Source: Sinorhizobium sp. 8-89 (lineage in GTDB: Bacteria; Pseudomonadota; Alphaproteobacteria; Rhizobiales; Rhizobiaceae). From it: DNA of 64,000 nt. Within the stretch, counting starts at the first letter, position 1, and each line of letters starts with the position of its first letter. This document shows positions 8,361 through 17,269 of this stretch, piece after piece. Position numbers and translations under genes: made by a program. The notes under the pieces were generated by a model. It saw only the letters and a program-made list of their open reading frames with translations, searched no databases and had not been told where the DNA came from. The stretch is taken from the NCBI RefSeq assembly GCF_030124325.1, contig NZ_JASKLR010000001.1, forward strand, positions 832,200-896,199, written 5' to 3'.

Positions 8361-9620
8361 ATGCCTTCGGCGAAACGTTTGCGTTCTTTGCGATCTGTGA
8401 CGTCGTGGTGTCGTTCTCTGCGAGTGATCGCCTTTGCGTTTGCTGCGATGACCATGGTGCAGGACGCGGCCGATGTGCGGGCCGCGGAGCCGGTCCCCTT
8501 GCTTGCCTTCGGTGCTCGAATCGCCGGCGACGATGCCCGCACGCGCATCGTCGTCGAATTCGACCGCAAGCCGGAATTTTCCATCCATTACGTGGCAAAC
8601 CCCGTCCGCATCATCGTCGATTTGCCGCAGACGTCCTTCGGCCTGAAGCCGGAGAGCCTGGAGCCGCGCGGGCTGTTCGACGCCATCCGCTATGGCGGGA
8701 TGGGGGTCGGTACCTCGCGGCTCGTTCTGTCCGCCAAGGGACCGGTGGAGGTCAGCCATGCGGAAGTGAAGGCCGAAGAGGACGGCAAGAGCTTCCGGCT
8801 TGTCCTTGATGCCGAAAAGATCGACCAGGCCCGCTTCGATGAGCTTCTCGGCGACCAGCAGTGGACGGGAACGGTGCGTGCGGCGAAGACTGATCGGCCG
8901 GTCGCCGCTGCAGTGAAGAACCCTAGTGCCTTCGTGATTGCTGTCGACGCCGGCCATGGCGGCATCGACACGGGCGCGATCGGCACCGTCACCAAGACCG
9001 AGGAAAAGCACGTTACTCTCGCTTTCGCCGAGGAACTGGTCGCGACGCTCAAGCGCGAAGCCGGCGTCGAGGCGTTCCTGACCCGCGATCGGGACGAGTT
9101 CCTGTCGCTGCCGCAGCGTGTCCAGATCGCACGGCAGAAAGGCGCCAACCTGTTCATCTCCGTTCATGCCGACACGCTGAAACAGAAGGATATTCGCGGG
9201 GCCACGGTCTACACCATTTCCGACAAGGCATCCGATCACCTCGCCGCCAATTTGGCCGAGCGCGAAAACCTGTCCGACGAGATCGCCGGCGTGCCCTTGG
9301 AAAGCGAACCGGCAGAGGTGGCGGACATCCTGATCGATCTCACGCGGCGTGAAACCCAGGCCTTCTCGGTGAATCTCGCGCGCACGGTCGTTTCCTCCTT
9401 TGAGGGGCAGATCAAACTGATCAACAATCCCCATCGCCATGCCGGTTTCCGCGTGCTGCAGGCGCCGGATGTGCCCTCGATCCTGCTCGAACTCGGCTTT
9501 CTTTCGAACAAGGACGACGAGAAGCAGTTGCTCGACCCGGAATGGCGCAAGAAGGTGTCGGGTCTGCTCGCCGTGGCCGTTCGACGCTATCGCGAGACGG
9601 CCGTTGCAAACGGCGGTTAG
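8361..9620 (+). CDS. amiC: Periplasmic N-acetylmuramoyl-L-alanine amidase (AmiC type, AMIN + Amidase_3)
   Basis: The enzyme cleaves the amide bond between MurNAc and the stem peptide and helps split the septum. The 419-residue protein has an N-terminal export signal (about 10-40), an AMIN domain (about 50-150) and an Amidase_3 zinc domain. The first zinc histidine is in DAGHGGIDTG (about 194-203), a conserved SVHAD is near 266, and the catalytic Glu is in LELGFLSN (about 375). A GTG at 8358 is immediately upstream and in frame; ATG 8361 is chosen, with GGGGAG about 11 bases before. The next gene is the PBP mrcA, so the two form a peptidoglycan pair. Confidence 0.94.
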   Translation: MPSAKRLRSLRSVTSWCRSLRVIAFAFAAMTMVQDAADVRAAEPVPLLAFGARIAGDDARTRIVVEFDRKPEFSIHYVANPVRIIVDLPQTSFGLKPESLEPRGLFDAIRYGGMGVGTSRLVLSAKGPVEVSHAEVKAEEDGKSFRLVLDAEKIDQARFDELLGDQQWTGTVRAAKTDRPVAAAVKNPSAFVIAVDAGHGGIDTGAIGTVTKTEEKHVTLAFAEELVATLKREAGVEAFLTRDRDEFLSLPQRVQIARQKGANLFISVHADTLKQKDIRGATVYTISDKASDHLAANLAERENLSDEIAGVPLESEPAEVADILIDLTRRETQAFSVNLARTVVSSFEGQIKLINNPHRHAGFRVLQAPDVPSILLELGFLSNKDDEKQLLDPEWRKKVSGLLAVAVRRYRETAVANGG

Positions 9621-9988
9621 TCAAATCCAAGTTCGACGGGGAACCGCCGCGTGTGGGAAGTGATTTGTGTCGCTCGGGTAACAGCGATATGCTTTTCAAC
9701 AGATGCGCACGGGATAATCACGGGATAATCAGAGACAAGCCCTATTTTACTCACAATCCGGGCACCTAGGAACAAGGCGCCCGGATTTGGTTGGGAAACA
9801 ATGTTGATGCGTGGGCTCCCTCGCCATAAGAGGGAGCGGCAGAAACGTGCAGCTGTAATACCAGACGATTTCTGACGGAAGAGTTTGGCGAGGTCGACTT
9901 CGTTGGCGAGAACAGGAGCCTTCGAGCTTTCGCGTTATGCGGCGGCGACCTGGCAATGGGACGATAATTAGGTACCGGTATCTGACTG
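9621..9988. other. Intergenic region amiC-mrcA
   Basis: The 368-base gap contains a tandem duplication of 'cacgggataat' (about 9708-9730) and a hairpin with arms ATCCGGGC / GCCCGGAT (about 9756-9788). No gene is supported. It probably holds the mrcA promoter. Confidence 0.45.
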
Positions 9989-12442
9989 ATGATCAGACTG
10001 ATTGGATATTTTTTCGGCGTTGGTGCGTTTCTGCTGCTTGGCGTCGCTGCGGCCGTTGCGATCTACCTTGGTGCCATCACCAAGGACCTGCCGGATTATG
10101 AGGTGCTGGCCAACTATGCGCCGCCGGTAACCACGCGCTTCCATGCCGGCAATGGCGCCCTGATGGCCGAATATGCCCGCGAGCGGCGCCTCTATCTGCC
10201 GATCCAGGCGATCCCCGACCGCGTCAAGGCGGCTTTCATTTCCGCCGAAGACAAGAATTTCTACCAGCATCCCGGCGTCGACATCACCGGTCTTGTGCGC
10301 GCGATTGCCGTCAACGTGCAGAACTTCGGCTCCGGCCGTCGCCCGGTCGGCGCTTCGACGATCACCCAGCAGGTCGCGAAAAACTTCCTGCTGACCTCCG
10401 ACCAGACGATTGATCGCAAGATCAAGGAAGCAATTCTCTCTTTCCGCATCGAGCAGGCCTACAGCAAGGACCGCATTCTTGAGCTTTACCTCAACGAGAT
10501 CTTTTTCGGCCTGAACTCCTACGGGATTGCGGGCGCCGCGCTGACCTATTTCGACAAGTCGGTGACCGAACTGACCGTTGCCGAAACCGCCTACCTCGCC
10601 GCGCTGCCGAAGGGACCGGCCAACTATCATCCCTTCCGCAAGACGGAAGCCGCGATCGAGCGCCGCAACTGGGTGATCGACCGGATGGTGGAAAACGGCT
10701 ACGTGACCAAGGCCGACGGCGAAGATGAGAAGAAGCAGCCACTCGGCGTGACGCCGCGTCGCGGTGGCGCTCACCTTTTTGCCTCGGACTTCTTTGCCGA
10801 GGAGGTGCGCCGGCAAATTATCCAGAAATACGGCGACAACGCTCTCTACGAAGGCGGCCTTTCGGTGCGTACGTCGCTTGATCCGCAGCTGCAGATCGTA
10901 GCGCGCAAGGCGCTGCAGGACGGGCTTTTGAGCTATGACGAGCGCCGTGGGTTTCACGGTCCGATCAAGACGATCGAGATCGGCGGTGACTGGGGCGAAC
11001 CGCTCGGCAAGATCGCGTCCCTCAGCGATGTGCCTGAATGGAAGCTGGCGGTCGTTCTGTCCGTCGATGCGGAAGGGGCGGAGATCGGTATCCAACCGGA
11101 GAAGGAAGCATCCGGCAAGATCGTTCCGGAACGCGTGACAGGACACATCTCGGCAAAGAACATGCAGTGGGCTTACCGTTCCGCCGGTGGCCAACGCAAG
11201 ACCGCCAAGTCGCCGGAAGGTGTCCTTGGCCCGGGTGATGTCGTCTATGTCGAACCGACGGGCGAAGAGGGCGAATATCGACTGCGCCAGCCGCCGAAGG
11301 TGCAGGGTGGGCTGGTTGCGATGGATCCGCATACCGGCCGCGTGCTGGCGATGGTCGGCGGCTTCTCCTACGCCCAGTCGGAGTTCAACCGCGCGACGCA
11401 GGCGATGCGCCAGCCCGGCTCGTCCTTCAAGCCCTTCGTCTACGCGGCGGCGCTCGACAATGGCTACACGCCGGCCTCTGTCATCCTCGACGCGCCGATC
11501 GAGATCGTTGCCGGCGGCCAGGTCTGGCGTCCCGAGAATTACGGGGGCGGTTCGGCCGGTCCTTCCACCCTGCGTCTTGGCATCGAGAAGTCGCGTAACC
11601 TGATGACGGTGCGCCTTGCGAACGACATGGGCATGAACATCGTTGCCGAATATGCCGAGCGTTTCGGAATCTACGACAAGATGCCGCCGCTACTTTCGAT
11701 GTCGCTCGGCTCGGGCGAAACCACGGTGCTGCGCATGGTCTCGGCTTATGCCGTTATCGCCAATGGGGGCAAGCAGATCAAGCCGTCGCTGATCGACCGG
11801 ATTCAGGACCGCTACGGCAAGACGATTTTCCGGCACGAGGATCGCACCTGCGACAACTGCAATGCCGGCGACTGGGAAAAGCAGGAAGAGCCTGTACTGA
11901 CGGACAATCGCGAACAGGTCCTCGACCCGATGACCTCCTATCAGATCACCTCCATGATGGAAGGTGTCATCGCGCGTGGCACGGCGGCCGGCAAGATCCA
12001 ACTCGATCGTCCGATTGCCGGCAAAACCGGAACGACTAACGATGAGAAGGATGCCTGGTTCGTCGGCTATACGCCCGATCTCGTAGCAGGCCTCTATCTC
12101 GGCTTCGATGATCCGGCGCCGCTCGGCCGTGGGGCGACCGGCGGCAGCCTTTCGGCGCCGATCTTCAACGCCTTTATCCAGGAGGCGGTCAAGGGCACGC
12201 GTCCCGGCAAGTTCGTGGTGCCGGAAGGCATGAGCCTCATTCCGGTCAACCGAAAGACAGGCATGGCGGCTGTCGAAGGCGAGCCGGACACGATCATCGA
12301 AGCCTTCAAGCCGGGCACGGGCCCTGCCGATAGCTTCTCCGTTATCGGTGGCCTCGACCAATATGTGCCGCCGGAAGAGATCCTGAGGAACTCCCCGCAG
12401 GCCAACCAGGCGGTAACCTCCGGCTCGAACGGCCTGTTCTAA
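9989..12442 (+). CDS. mrcA: Penicillin-binding protein 1A (bifunctional transglycosylase/transpeptidase)
   Basis: This class A PBP polymerises lipid II glycan chains and cross-links peptides in the periplasm. The 817-residue protein has a single N-terminal membrane anchor (about 2-28). The GT51 glycosyltransferase domain carries the catalytic Glu in SAEDKNFYQHPG (about 84-95) and GASTITQQVAKNF. The transpeptidase domain has the SxxK serine in GSSFKPF (about 477), SRN (about 534) and KTGTTND (about 678). Length is typical of PBP1a. It follows amiC, consistent with a cell-wall function cluster. Confidence 0.96.
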   Translation: MIRLIGYFFGVGAFLLLGVAAAVAIYLGAITKDLPDYEVLANYAPPVTTRFHAGNGALMAEYARERRLYLPIQAIPDRVKAAFISAEDKNFYQHPGVDITGLVRAIAVNVQNFGSGRRPVGASTITQQVAKNFLLTSDQTIDRKIKEAILSFRIEQAYSKDRILELYLNEIFFGLNSYGIAGAALTYFDKSVTELTVAETAYLAALPKGPANYHPFRKTEAAIERRNWVIDRMVENGYVTKADGEDEKKQPLGVTPRRGGAHLFASDFFAEEVRRQIIQKYGDNALYEGGLSVRTSLDPQLQIVARKALQDGLLSYDERRGFHGPIKTIEIGGDWGEPLGKIASLSDVPEWKLAVVLSVDAEGAEIGIQPEKEASGKIVPERVTGHISAKNMQWAYRSAGGQRKTAKSPEGVLGPGDVVYVEPTGEEGEYRLRQPPKVQGGLVAMDPHTGRVLAMVGGFSYAQSEFNRATQAMRQPGSSFKPFVYAAALDNGYTPASVILDAPIEIVAGGQVWRPENYGGGSAGPSTLRLGIEKSRNLMTVRLANDMGMNIVAEYAERFGIYDKMPPLLSMSLGSGETTVLRMVSAYAVIANGGKQIKPSLIDRIQDRYGKTIFRHEDRTCDNCNAGDWEKQEEPVLTDNREQVLDPMTSYQITSMMEGVIARGTAAGKIQLDRPIAGKTGTTNDEKDAWFVGYTPDLVAGLYLGFDDPAPLGRGATGGSLSAPIFNAFIQEAVKGTRPGKFVVPEGMSLIPVNRKTGMAAVEGEPDTIIEAFKPGTGPADSFSVIGGLDQYVPPEEILRNSPQANQAVTSGSNGLF

Positions 12443-12539
12443 CCCTTTATATCCGATGCGCCGCGCGTCGCCTTTACATCGGCGGCGGGCGCCGCTATTT
12501 GAGCCTCACGTTTTTTACGGGTTCACAAGAAGCAGGATC

Positions 12540-13671
12540 ATGCGTAGCGAAATCGAGAACATTGTCGACGAAATCAAGCAGGCCATAAGCCTGCTGAGGA
12601 GGCATCTTTGACTGGGACCAGGCCGTAAGACGACTGGACTGGTTGAACAACAAGGCGGAGGACCCGTCGCTCTGGAACGATGCCGCTGAGGCGCAAAAGC
12701 TGATGCGCGAGCGCCAACAGCTCGACGACGGCATAAACGGTCTGCGCCGGTTCGAGCAGCAGCTCAATGACAATATCGAACTCATCGAACTCGGCGAGGA
12801 AGAAGGCGACGCAGCAATCGTTGCGGACGCCGAGGAGGCCTTGAGACAGCTGCGCAACGAGGCCGCGAAGAAGCAGGTCGAGGCTATGCTTTCCGGCGAG
12901 GCGGATCAGAACGACACCTATCTCGAAGTCCATTCGGGCGCCGGCGGCACCGAAAGCCAGGACTGGGCGAACATGCTGCTGCGCATGTACACCCGCTGGG
13001 CCGAGCGCCAGGGCTATAAGGTGGAGCTTATGGAAATCCAGGACGGGGAAGAAGCCGGCATCAAGTCGGCAACGCTTCTCGTCAAGGGCCATAACGCCTA
13101 CGGCTGGCTGAAGACCGAGTCGGGCGTGCATCGGCTTGTTCGTATTTCGCCCTATGACAGCAATGCCCGGCGGCATACGTCGTTCTCCTCCATCTGGGTC
13201 TACCCGGTCGTCGACGATTCGATTCAGATCGATATCAACGAAAGCGACTGCCGCATCGATACCTACCGTTCCTCGGGTGCCGGTGGCCAGCATGTCAACA
13301 CGACCGATTCCGCCGTGCGCATCACGCACATGCCGAGCGGCATCGTCGTGCAGTGCCAGCAGGAGCGCTCGCAGCACAAGAACCGGGCCAAGGCGTGGGA
13401 CATGTTGCGCGCGCGCCTCTATGAAGCCGAGCTCAAGAAGCGCGAGGAGGCAGCGAACGCCGAGGCGGCTTCCAAGACCGATATCGGATGGGGTCACCAG
13501 ATCCGTTCCTATGTTCTCCAGCCCTACCAATTGGTGAAGGACCTTCGGACGGGCGTCGAAAGCACGAGCCCCGGCGATGTGCTCGACGGCGAGTTGAACG
13601 ACTTTATGGAAGCGGCCCTTGCCCACCGTGTACAGGGTGGCGCGGATGCCGTGGTCGACGATCTAAGCTAG
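12540..13671 (+). CDS. prfB: Peptide chain release factor 2, expressed by programmed +1 frameshift
   Basis: RF2 releases peptides at UGA and UAA. The gene begins at ATG 12540 and reads 23 codons to an in-frame TGA at 12609-12611. The slip site is CTT TGA C, preceded by the internal Shine-Dalgarno-like AGGAGG at 12597-12602, exactly the known autoregulatory RF2 arrangement. After a +1 shift translation continues from GAC at 12610, giving about 376 residues. The GGQ catalytic motif is at about 248-250 in SGAGGQHVN. The stop-recognition tripeptide, SPF in E. coli, reads SPY at 203-205. A naive caller would start at 12643 and lose the N-terminus. Confidence 0.97.
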
Positions 13672-13710
13672 AGCAATTCCGGGTAACGGTTTCGTCCGGA
13701 GCTGCGTAGT
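13670..13710 (+). repeat. Degenerate intergenic repeat (family 2), copy A
   Basis: The stretch just after prfB reads 'tagagcaattccgggtaac' followed by 'ggtttcgtccggagctgcgta'. It resembles the segment at 59864-59915 and a repeat I recall as widespread in rhizobial chromosomes. It is followed by a short tandem 'tagtactatg/tagtactata'. Confidence 0.55.
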
Positions 13711-13723
13711 ACTATGTAGTACT

Positions 13724-13754
13724 ATAAGGCCGGGTCTCGCCCGGCCTTATATAT
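13724..13754. terminator. Intrinsic terminator shared by prfB and the converging small secreted gene
   Basis: An 11-base-pair perfect stem (ATAAGGCCGGG with CCCGGCCTTAT, loop TCTCG) covers 13724-13750. It lies between two convergent genes, and AT-rich flanks on both sides allow termination in both directions. Confidence 0.85.
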
Positions 13755-13763
13755 TGGCTGATC

Positions 13764-14279
13764 TCAGTTCGTTGCGCGCTCGATCTTGATGTCGCCGAGA
13801 TCGTCGATCAGCACGGTCCACGATTCCGGTTCCTTGGCAGACGGATCGGTCTTGAGGTAGACGGTCGCGAACATGCCCGGCTGCGTGGTGATGCCGGTCG
13901 ACGTTTCGGGACGAATGTCCGTGATATACGGCTTCAATGCGGTGAATTCTTCCAGTTCGGCGGAGGAAACCACTTCAGGGCCTGTCGGTGCCGACGCAAT
14001 CTGCTGAAGGTGCACCTGCGCGGTGCCATCGCTCTGGCGGACGGCAATGAGCTTGTAGTAGCCGCGCTTCCCGTCAGGCGGACTTCCCTGCGCCCCTTGC
14101 GAACCGGGCGTTGCGCCCCCCGCCTTTTCCTCCGCATTACCCGAAAGCGCGCCGCTCTCCTCCCAGAAACCGGTGCTTGTCACGAAGATGACGTTCGAAG
14201 GAAGGATGGTGGATTCCTGCGCCAGCAACTTGCTCGGTGGCAGGGCGAGGCACAGCGCAAGAAGCAGGACTTTGTACAT
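13764..14279 (-). CDS. Small secreted protein of unknown function
   Basis: This 171-residue product has a clear signal peptide (YKVLLLALCLALPPSKLLA, cleavage near Ala20). The mature part starts with a beta-rich segment VIFVTSTGFWEE, then a Gly/Ser/Pro-rich low-complexity linker (about 45-68), then a probable compact domain to the C-terminus. An AGGAGG 12 bases upstream supports ATG 14279; ATG 14291 would abut it directly. I do not recognise the family. It is convergent with prfB and downstream of nadK, separated from it by 87 bases. Confidence 0.7.
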   Translation of the reverse strand: MYKVLLLALCLALPPSKLLAQESTILPSNVIFVTSTGFWEESGALSGNAEEKAGGATPGSQGAQGSPPDGKRGYYKLIAVRQSDGTAQVHLQQIASAPTGPEVVSSAELEEFTALKPYITDIRPETSTGITTQPGMFATVYLKTDPSAKEPESWTVLIDDLGDIKIERATN

Positions 14280-14366
14280 CGGTCGGCGCATCCTCCTGAT
14301 ATGCGTAATTGACGGCCAGCGCCTATCGTTTTGAACTATATCACATCCGTCTTGCAACGCGTGATT

Positions 14367-15140
14367 TCAATGGGAGAATTGCTCGGCAAGAATGCGGTCG
14401 GACCAGGAGTGGTCCGGGTCGGAGAGGATGCGGGCGGTCAATTTTTCGGATTCGGCGATGCGCACCTTGACGACCGACTTGACCTCCTGGTGATCGGCAA
14501 CTGCGTTGACCGGCCGCTTGTCCGCTTCAAGGATCTCTATCTCCACCGTGACGTGGTTGGGCAACAGCGCGCCGCGCCAGCGCCGCGGGCGGAACGGGCT
14601 GACGGGGGTGAGCGCCAGCAGTGGTGCTTCCAACGGCAGGATTGGGCCGTGCGCGGAAAGATTGTATGCCGTCGAGCCCGCCGGTGTCGCCAGCAGAAGT
14701 CCGTCGCAGGTCAGTTCCTCGAGCCTCGTCTTGCCATCGATGATGACCTTGAGCTTGGCGGCCTGGTAGGATTGGCGGAACAGATAGACTTCATTGATCG
14801 CCAGCGCCGTAAATATGTTGCCGTTGACGTCGGTTGTCTGCATCTCCAGCGGATGGAAGGCGTTCTCGACCGCCTTCTCGATGCGCTGATGCAGGTTTTC
14901 CGTGCTGTAGCGGTTCATCAGGAAGCCGACCGAACCGCGGTTCATGCCATAGACGAGTTTGCCGGTATTCATCGTCTTGTGCAGTGTGTGCAACATGAAG
15001 CCGTCACCGCCGAGCGCGACGATCACATCGGCCTCGTCCGCTTCGTGGTCGCCATAGATCGCCCTGAGGTCTTTCGCCGCTTTTTGCGCCTCTTCCGCCG
15101 AGGAGGCGAGGAAGGCGAGTGAATTGAACTTGCGGGCCAT
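14367..15140 (-). CDS. nadK: NAD kinase
   Basis: NAD kinase phosphorylates NAD+ to NADP+ using ATP or polyphosphate. The 257-residue protein has the GGDG motif at 44-47 in ALGGDGFMLH, the conserved NE/D region in ALAINEVYLFR, and the TPAGSTAYNLSAHGPI loop typical of the family. The ATG at 15140 (MARKFNSLAF) is preferred; an upstream in-frame ATG at 15194 adds residues without family similarity. It is transcribed away from the tRNA-Thr gene. Confidence 0.95.
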   Translation of the reverse strand: MARKFNSLAFLASSAEEAQKAAKDLRAIYGDHEADEADVIVALGGDGFMLHTLHKTMNTGKLVYGMNRGSVGFLMNRYSTENLHQRIEKAVENAFHPLEMQTTDVNGNIFTALAINEVYLFRQSYQAAKLKVIIDGKTRLEELTCDGLLLATPAGSTAYNLSAHGPILPLEAPLLALTPVSPFRPRRWRGALLPNHVTVEIEILEADKRPVNAVADHQEVKSVVKVRIAESEKLTARILSDPDHSWSDRILAEQFSH

Positions 15141-15295
15141 GAAACTCAGTCCGTTCGTCGTGAGAGGGCAGGGCGATTGGCTTGCTGGACCCATTTTCTG
15201 GCACGGCCTTGCCGTGAACGCATCCGAAAAATTCGGAGAAGTCGCATTTTTGCTTTACACGGAATCAGAATATGATAACTCCCAGCGCGGAAAGT

Positions 15296-15371
15296 GCCCT
15301 TATAGCTCAGTTGGTAGAGCGGCTGATTTGTAATCAGTAGGTCGGGAGTTCGAGTCTCTCTGGGGGCACCA
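15296..15371 (+). tRNA. tRNA-Thr (anticodon TGT)
   Basis: The 76-base gene folds as a cloverleaf: acceptor arms GCCCTTA/TGGGGGC with wobble pairs, D-arm AGCTC...GAGC, anticodon loop TTTGTAA reading ACA codons, variable loop, and T-arm GGGAG TTCGAGT CTCTC. The 3' CCA is encoded (15369-15371), followed by a T-run that can terminate transcription. Confidence 0.97.
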
Positions 15372-15463
15372 TTTTTTCAAAGACTTAACTGAATTTGAGC
15401 TTGGCAGGACTGTCTCGGTCAATGATGGACACGCGTCCGTCCCATGCCGTCATCCGCACCTGA

Positions 15464-16402
15464 TCATATGTCGAACGATGCGGGCTTCGGGTCGACCTCT
15501 CGGCAGCGTTCCAAGGCATTGAGCAGGTTCTCGGCCAGGTAGTCGATCAGTGCCCGCGTCGCCGGCAGCATGCCATGGCGCGACGGGAAAACAAGGTGGA
15601 CGACGACGTCGCCTGAGGTCCACTCCGGCAGGACGGGAGCGAGGACGCCGGTACGGAAGGCGCGCTCGCAAATATGGTCTGGCAGCAGCGCTACCCCCAT
15701 GCCTTCGATCGCTGCGCGCTCCAGGATGAGAAAATCGCTGCAACCTATGATCGGACGGTGTGCAATTTCGATTGTGCTTCCGTCCGCGTGCAGCAGCCGC
15801 CAGGTGTCGGTTGGATGCTGCTCGTTCATCGAAAGTGTCGGCAACTGGGCCAGATTATCGATCGTGATGCTACCGAGACGGGCGAGAAGCGTCGGGCTTG
15901 CGGCAAGGCGCTGGCGTACTTCGCCGAACCTGCGCACGATCAGTTGATTGTCGGTGTCAAGTTGGTCGCGGGCACGCAGCGCGACATCGATTCGTTCCTC
16001 GATCAGGTCGATCCGCCTGTTGGTCGTCATGATGAGCAGGCGCACGCCTGGATAGCGGCGGTGAAACGCCGGCAGAATATCGGCAAGCATCGGGGTGAAG
16101 CCCAGGGGACAGCCGAGTCGCACGATACCTGTCGGCTCCGCGCGCACCGCCGCGATCTCGGCTTCCGCCGCTGCCACGCCATTCAGCAACCCTTGGCAGT
16201 GTTCATAGAAAACGCGCCCGATTTCGGTCATGCGCAGCTTGCGCGTCGAACGCTCAAGAAGGCGGACGCCCAGTTGCCCTTCCAGGCGCGCGACGTGCTT
16301 GCTGAGCTTTGACTTGGGCATATTCAGGTCTCGCGCGGCCGCGCTGAAACCATTGTTTCTTACAACGGCTGCAAAGAGCGCGATATCATTGAGATCCTGC
16401 AT
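15464..16402 (-). CDS. LysR-family transcriptional regulator
   Basis: This 312-residue regulator has an N-terminal winged helix-turn-helix (about 1-60; NNGFSAAARDLNMPKSKLSK and a following LLERSTRKLRMTEIG) and a C-terminal periplasmic-binding-like effector domain. The subgroup looks like the CrgA/DmlR type. It is divergent from azoR across a 137-base gap with a perfect 7-bp palindrome, so it probably controls azoR and itself. The effector is unknown. Confidence 0.93.
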   Translation of the reverse strand: MQDLNDIALFAAVVRNNGFSAAARDLNMPKSKLSKHVARLEGQLGVRLLERSTRKLRMTEIGRVFYEHCQGLLNGVAAAEAEIAAVRAEPTGIVRLGCPLGFTPMLADILPAFHRRYPGVRLLIMTTNRRIDLIEERIDVALRARDQLDTDNQLIVRRFGEVRQRLAASPTLLARLGSITIDNLAQLPTLSMNEQHPTDTWRLLHADGSTIEIAHRPIIGCSDFLILERAAIEGMGVALLPDHICERAFRTGVLAPVLPEWTSGDVVVHLVFPSRHGMLPATRALIDYLAENLLNALERCREVDPKPASFDI

Positions 16403-16438
16403 TCCTGTCTCCCCTGGGGCCGTTCATCTGAAATAAAT

Positions 16439-16456
16439 TGTTTCCGTCAGGAAACA
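16439..16456. promoter_or_regulatory. Palindrome in the LysR-azoR intergenic region, candidate operator
   Basis: The perfect inverted repeat TGTTTCC-GTCA-GGAAACA lies 36 bases upstream of the LysR start and about 84 bases upstream of azoR. Position and symmetry suit a transcription-factor site in a divergent LysR/target pair. No experiment in the sequence shows binding. Confidence 0.55.
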
Positions 16457-16539
16457 GAATGTCAAATATCTGCGCACTTATCCGGCGATTGTTTTCGGAT
16501 CATATGAGGAGCACCGCAACGCAACACAAAGGTGCTCCC

Positions 16540-17160
16540 ATGAAAGTCCTTCATATCGACTCCGGCATTCTCGGAGAACATTCGGTTTCCCGCCGCCTGA
16601 CAGCGGCAGTCGTCTCGCAGATCAAGGCCGACCGGCCCGACGCCAAGATCACCTATCGCGACCTGGTCGCCAACGGTGTACAGCACTTGACCGGTTCGCA
16701 GATCATGGCGCCGGCCGATCTCGGTGGCGTCGACCCGGCTCTCGCCGCCGACGTTCAGAGCGGTCGCCAGATGCTGGAAGAGTTCCTGGCAGCAGATACG
16801 GTCGTCGTTGGCGCGCCGATGTACAACTTTTCCATTCCGAGCCAGCTGAAGGCCTGGATCGACCGTCTCGCCGTCGCCGGTAAGACCTTCCGTTACACCG
16901 AAGCCGGACCGGAAGGACTTGCAAAGGGTAAGAAGGTCATCATTGCTTCGACCCGCGGCGGACATTATTCCGCTGGCCCGGCTGCCGTTATGGACCATCA
17001 GGAAAGCTACCTGAGGACCGTATTCGGCTTCTTCGGCATCACCGACGTCGAATTCGTCCGCGCTGAAGGCCTCAACCTCGGTGACGATTCGAAGCAGTTC
17101 GCGATTGCCGAGGCCGAGAAGACGATTGCCCAGGGCAACGTTCTTCGTCTGGCAAGCTAA
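16540..17160 (+). CDS. azoR: FMN-dependent NADH:quinone oxidoreductase / azoreductase
   Basis: AzoR-type flavoproteins reduce quinones and azo compounds with NADH in the cytoplasm. The 206-residue length is normal. The flavodoxin-like fold shows HIDSGILGEHSVSRRLT at the N-terminus (FMN phosphate loop), PMYNFSIPSQLKAWIDR near 88-104 and STRGGHY in the flavin-binding region. ATG 16540 matches the family start; longer upstream frames lack similarity. Divergent LysR regulator suggests induction by electrophiles or quinones, which is inference. Confidence 0.94.
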   Translation: MKVLHIDSGILGEHSVSRRLTAAVVSQIKADRPDAKITYRDLVANGVQHLTGSQIMAPADLGGVDPALAADVQSGRQMLEEFLAADTVVVGAPMYNFSIPSQLKAWIDRLAVAGKTFRYTEAGPEGLAKGKKVIIASTRGGHYSAGPAAVMDHQESYLRTVFGFFGITDVEFVRAEGLNLGDDSKQFAIAEAEKTIAQGNVLRLAS

Positions 17161-17195
17161 GACTTTCATATGGACCGTGAAACATCGGTTCGTTG

Positions 17196-17240
17196 CGGAG
17201 AATGCCGGCTGTGAAAGCAGCCGGCATTCTCCGTTTTTGT
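17196..17240 (+). terminator. Strong intrinsic terminator of azoR
   Basis: A perfect 16-base-pair stem (17196-17211 with 17218-17233, loop TGAAAG) is followed by TTTTTGTT. It lies 35 bases after the azoR stop. Confidence 0.93.
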
Positions 17241-17269
17241 TGGTCGCCATTTCGCGTTAATATGCGCTT

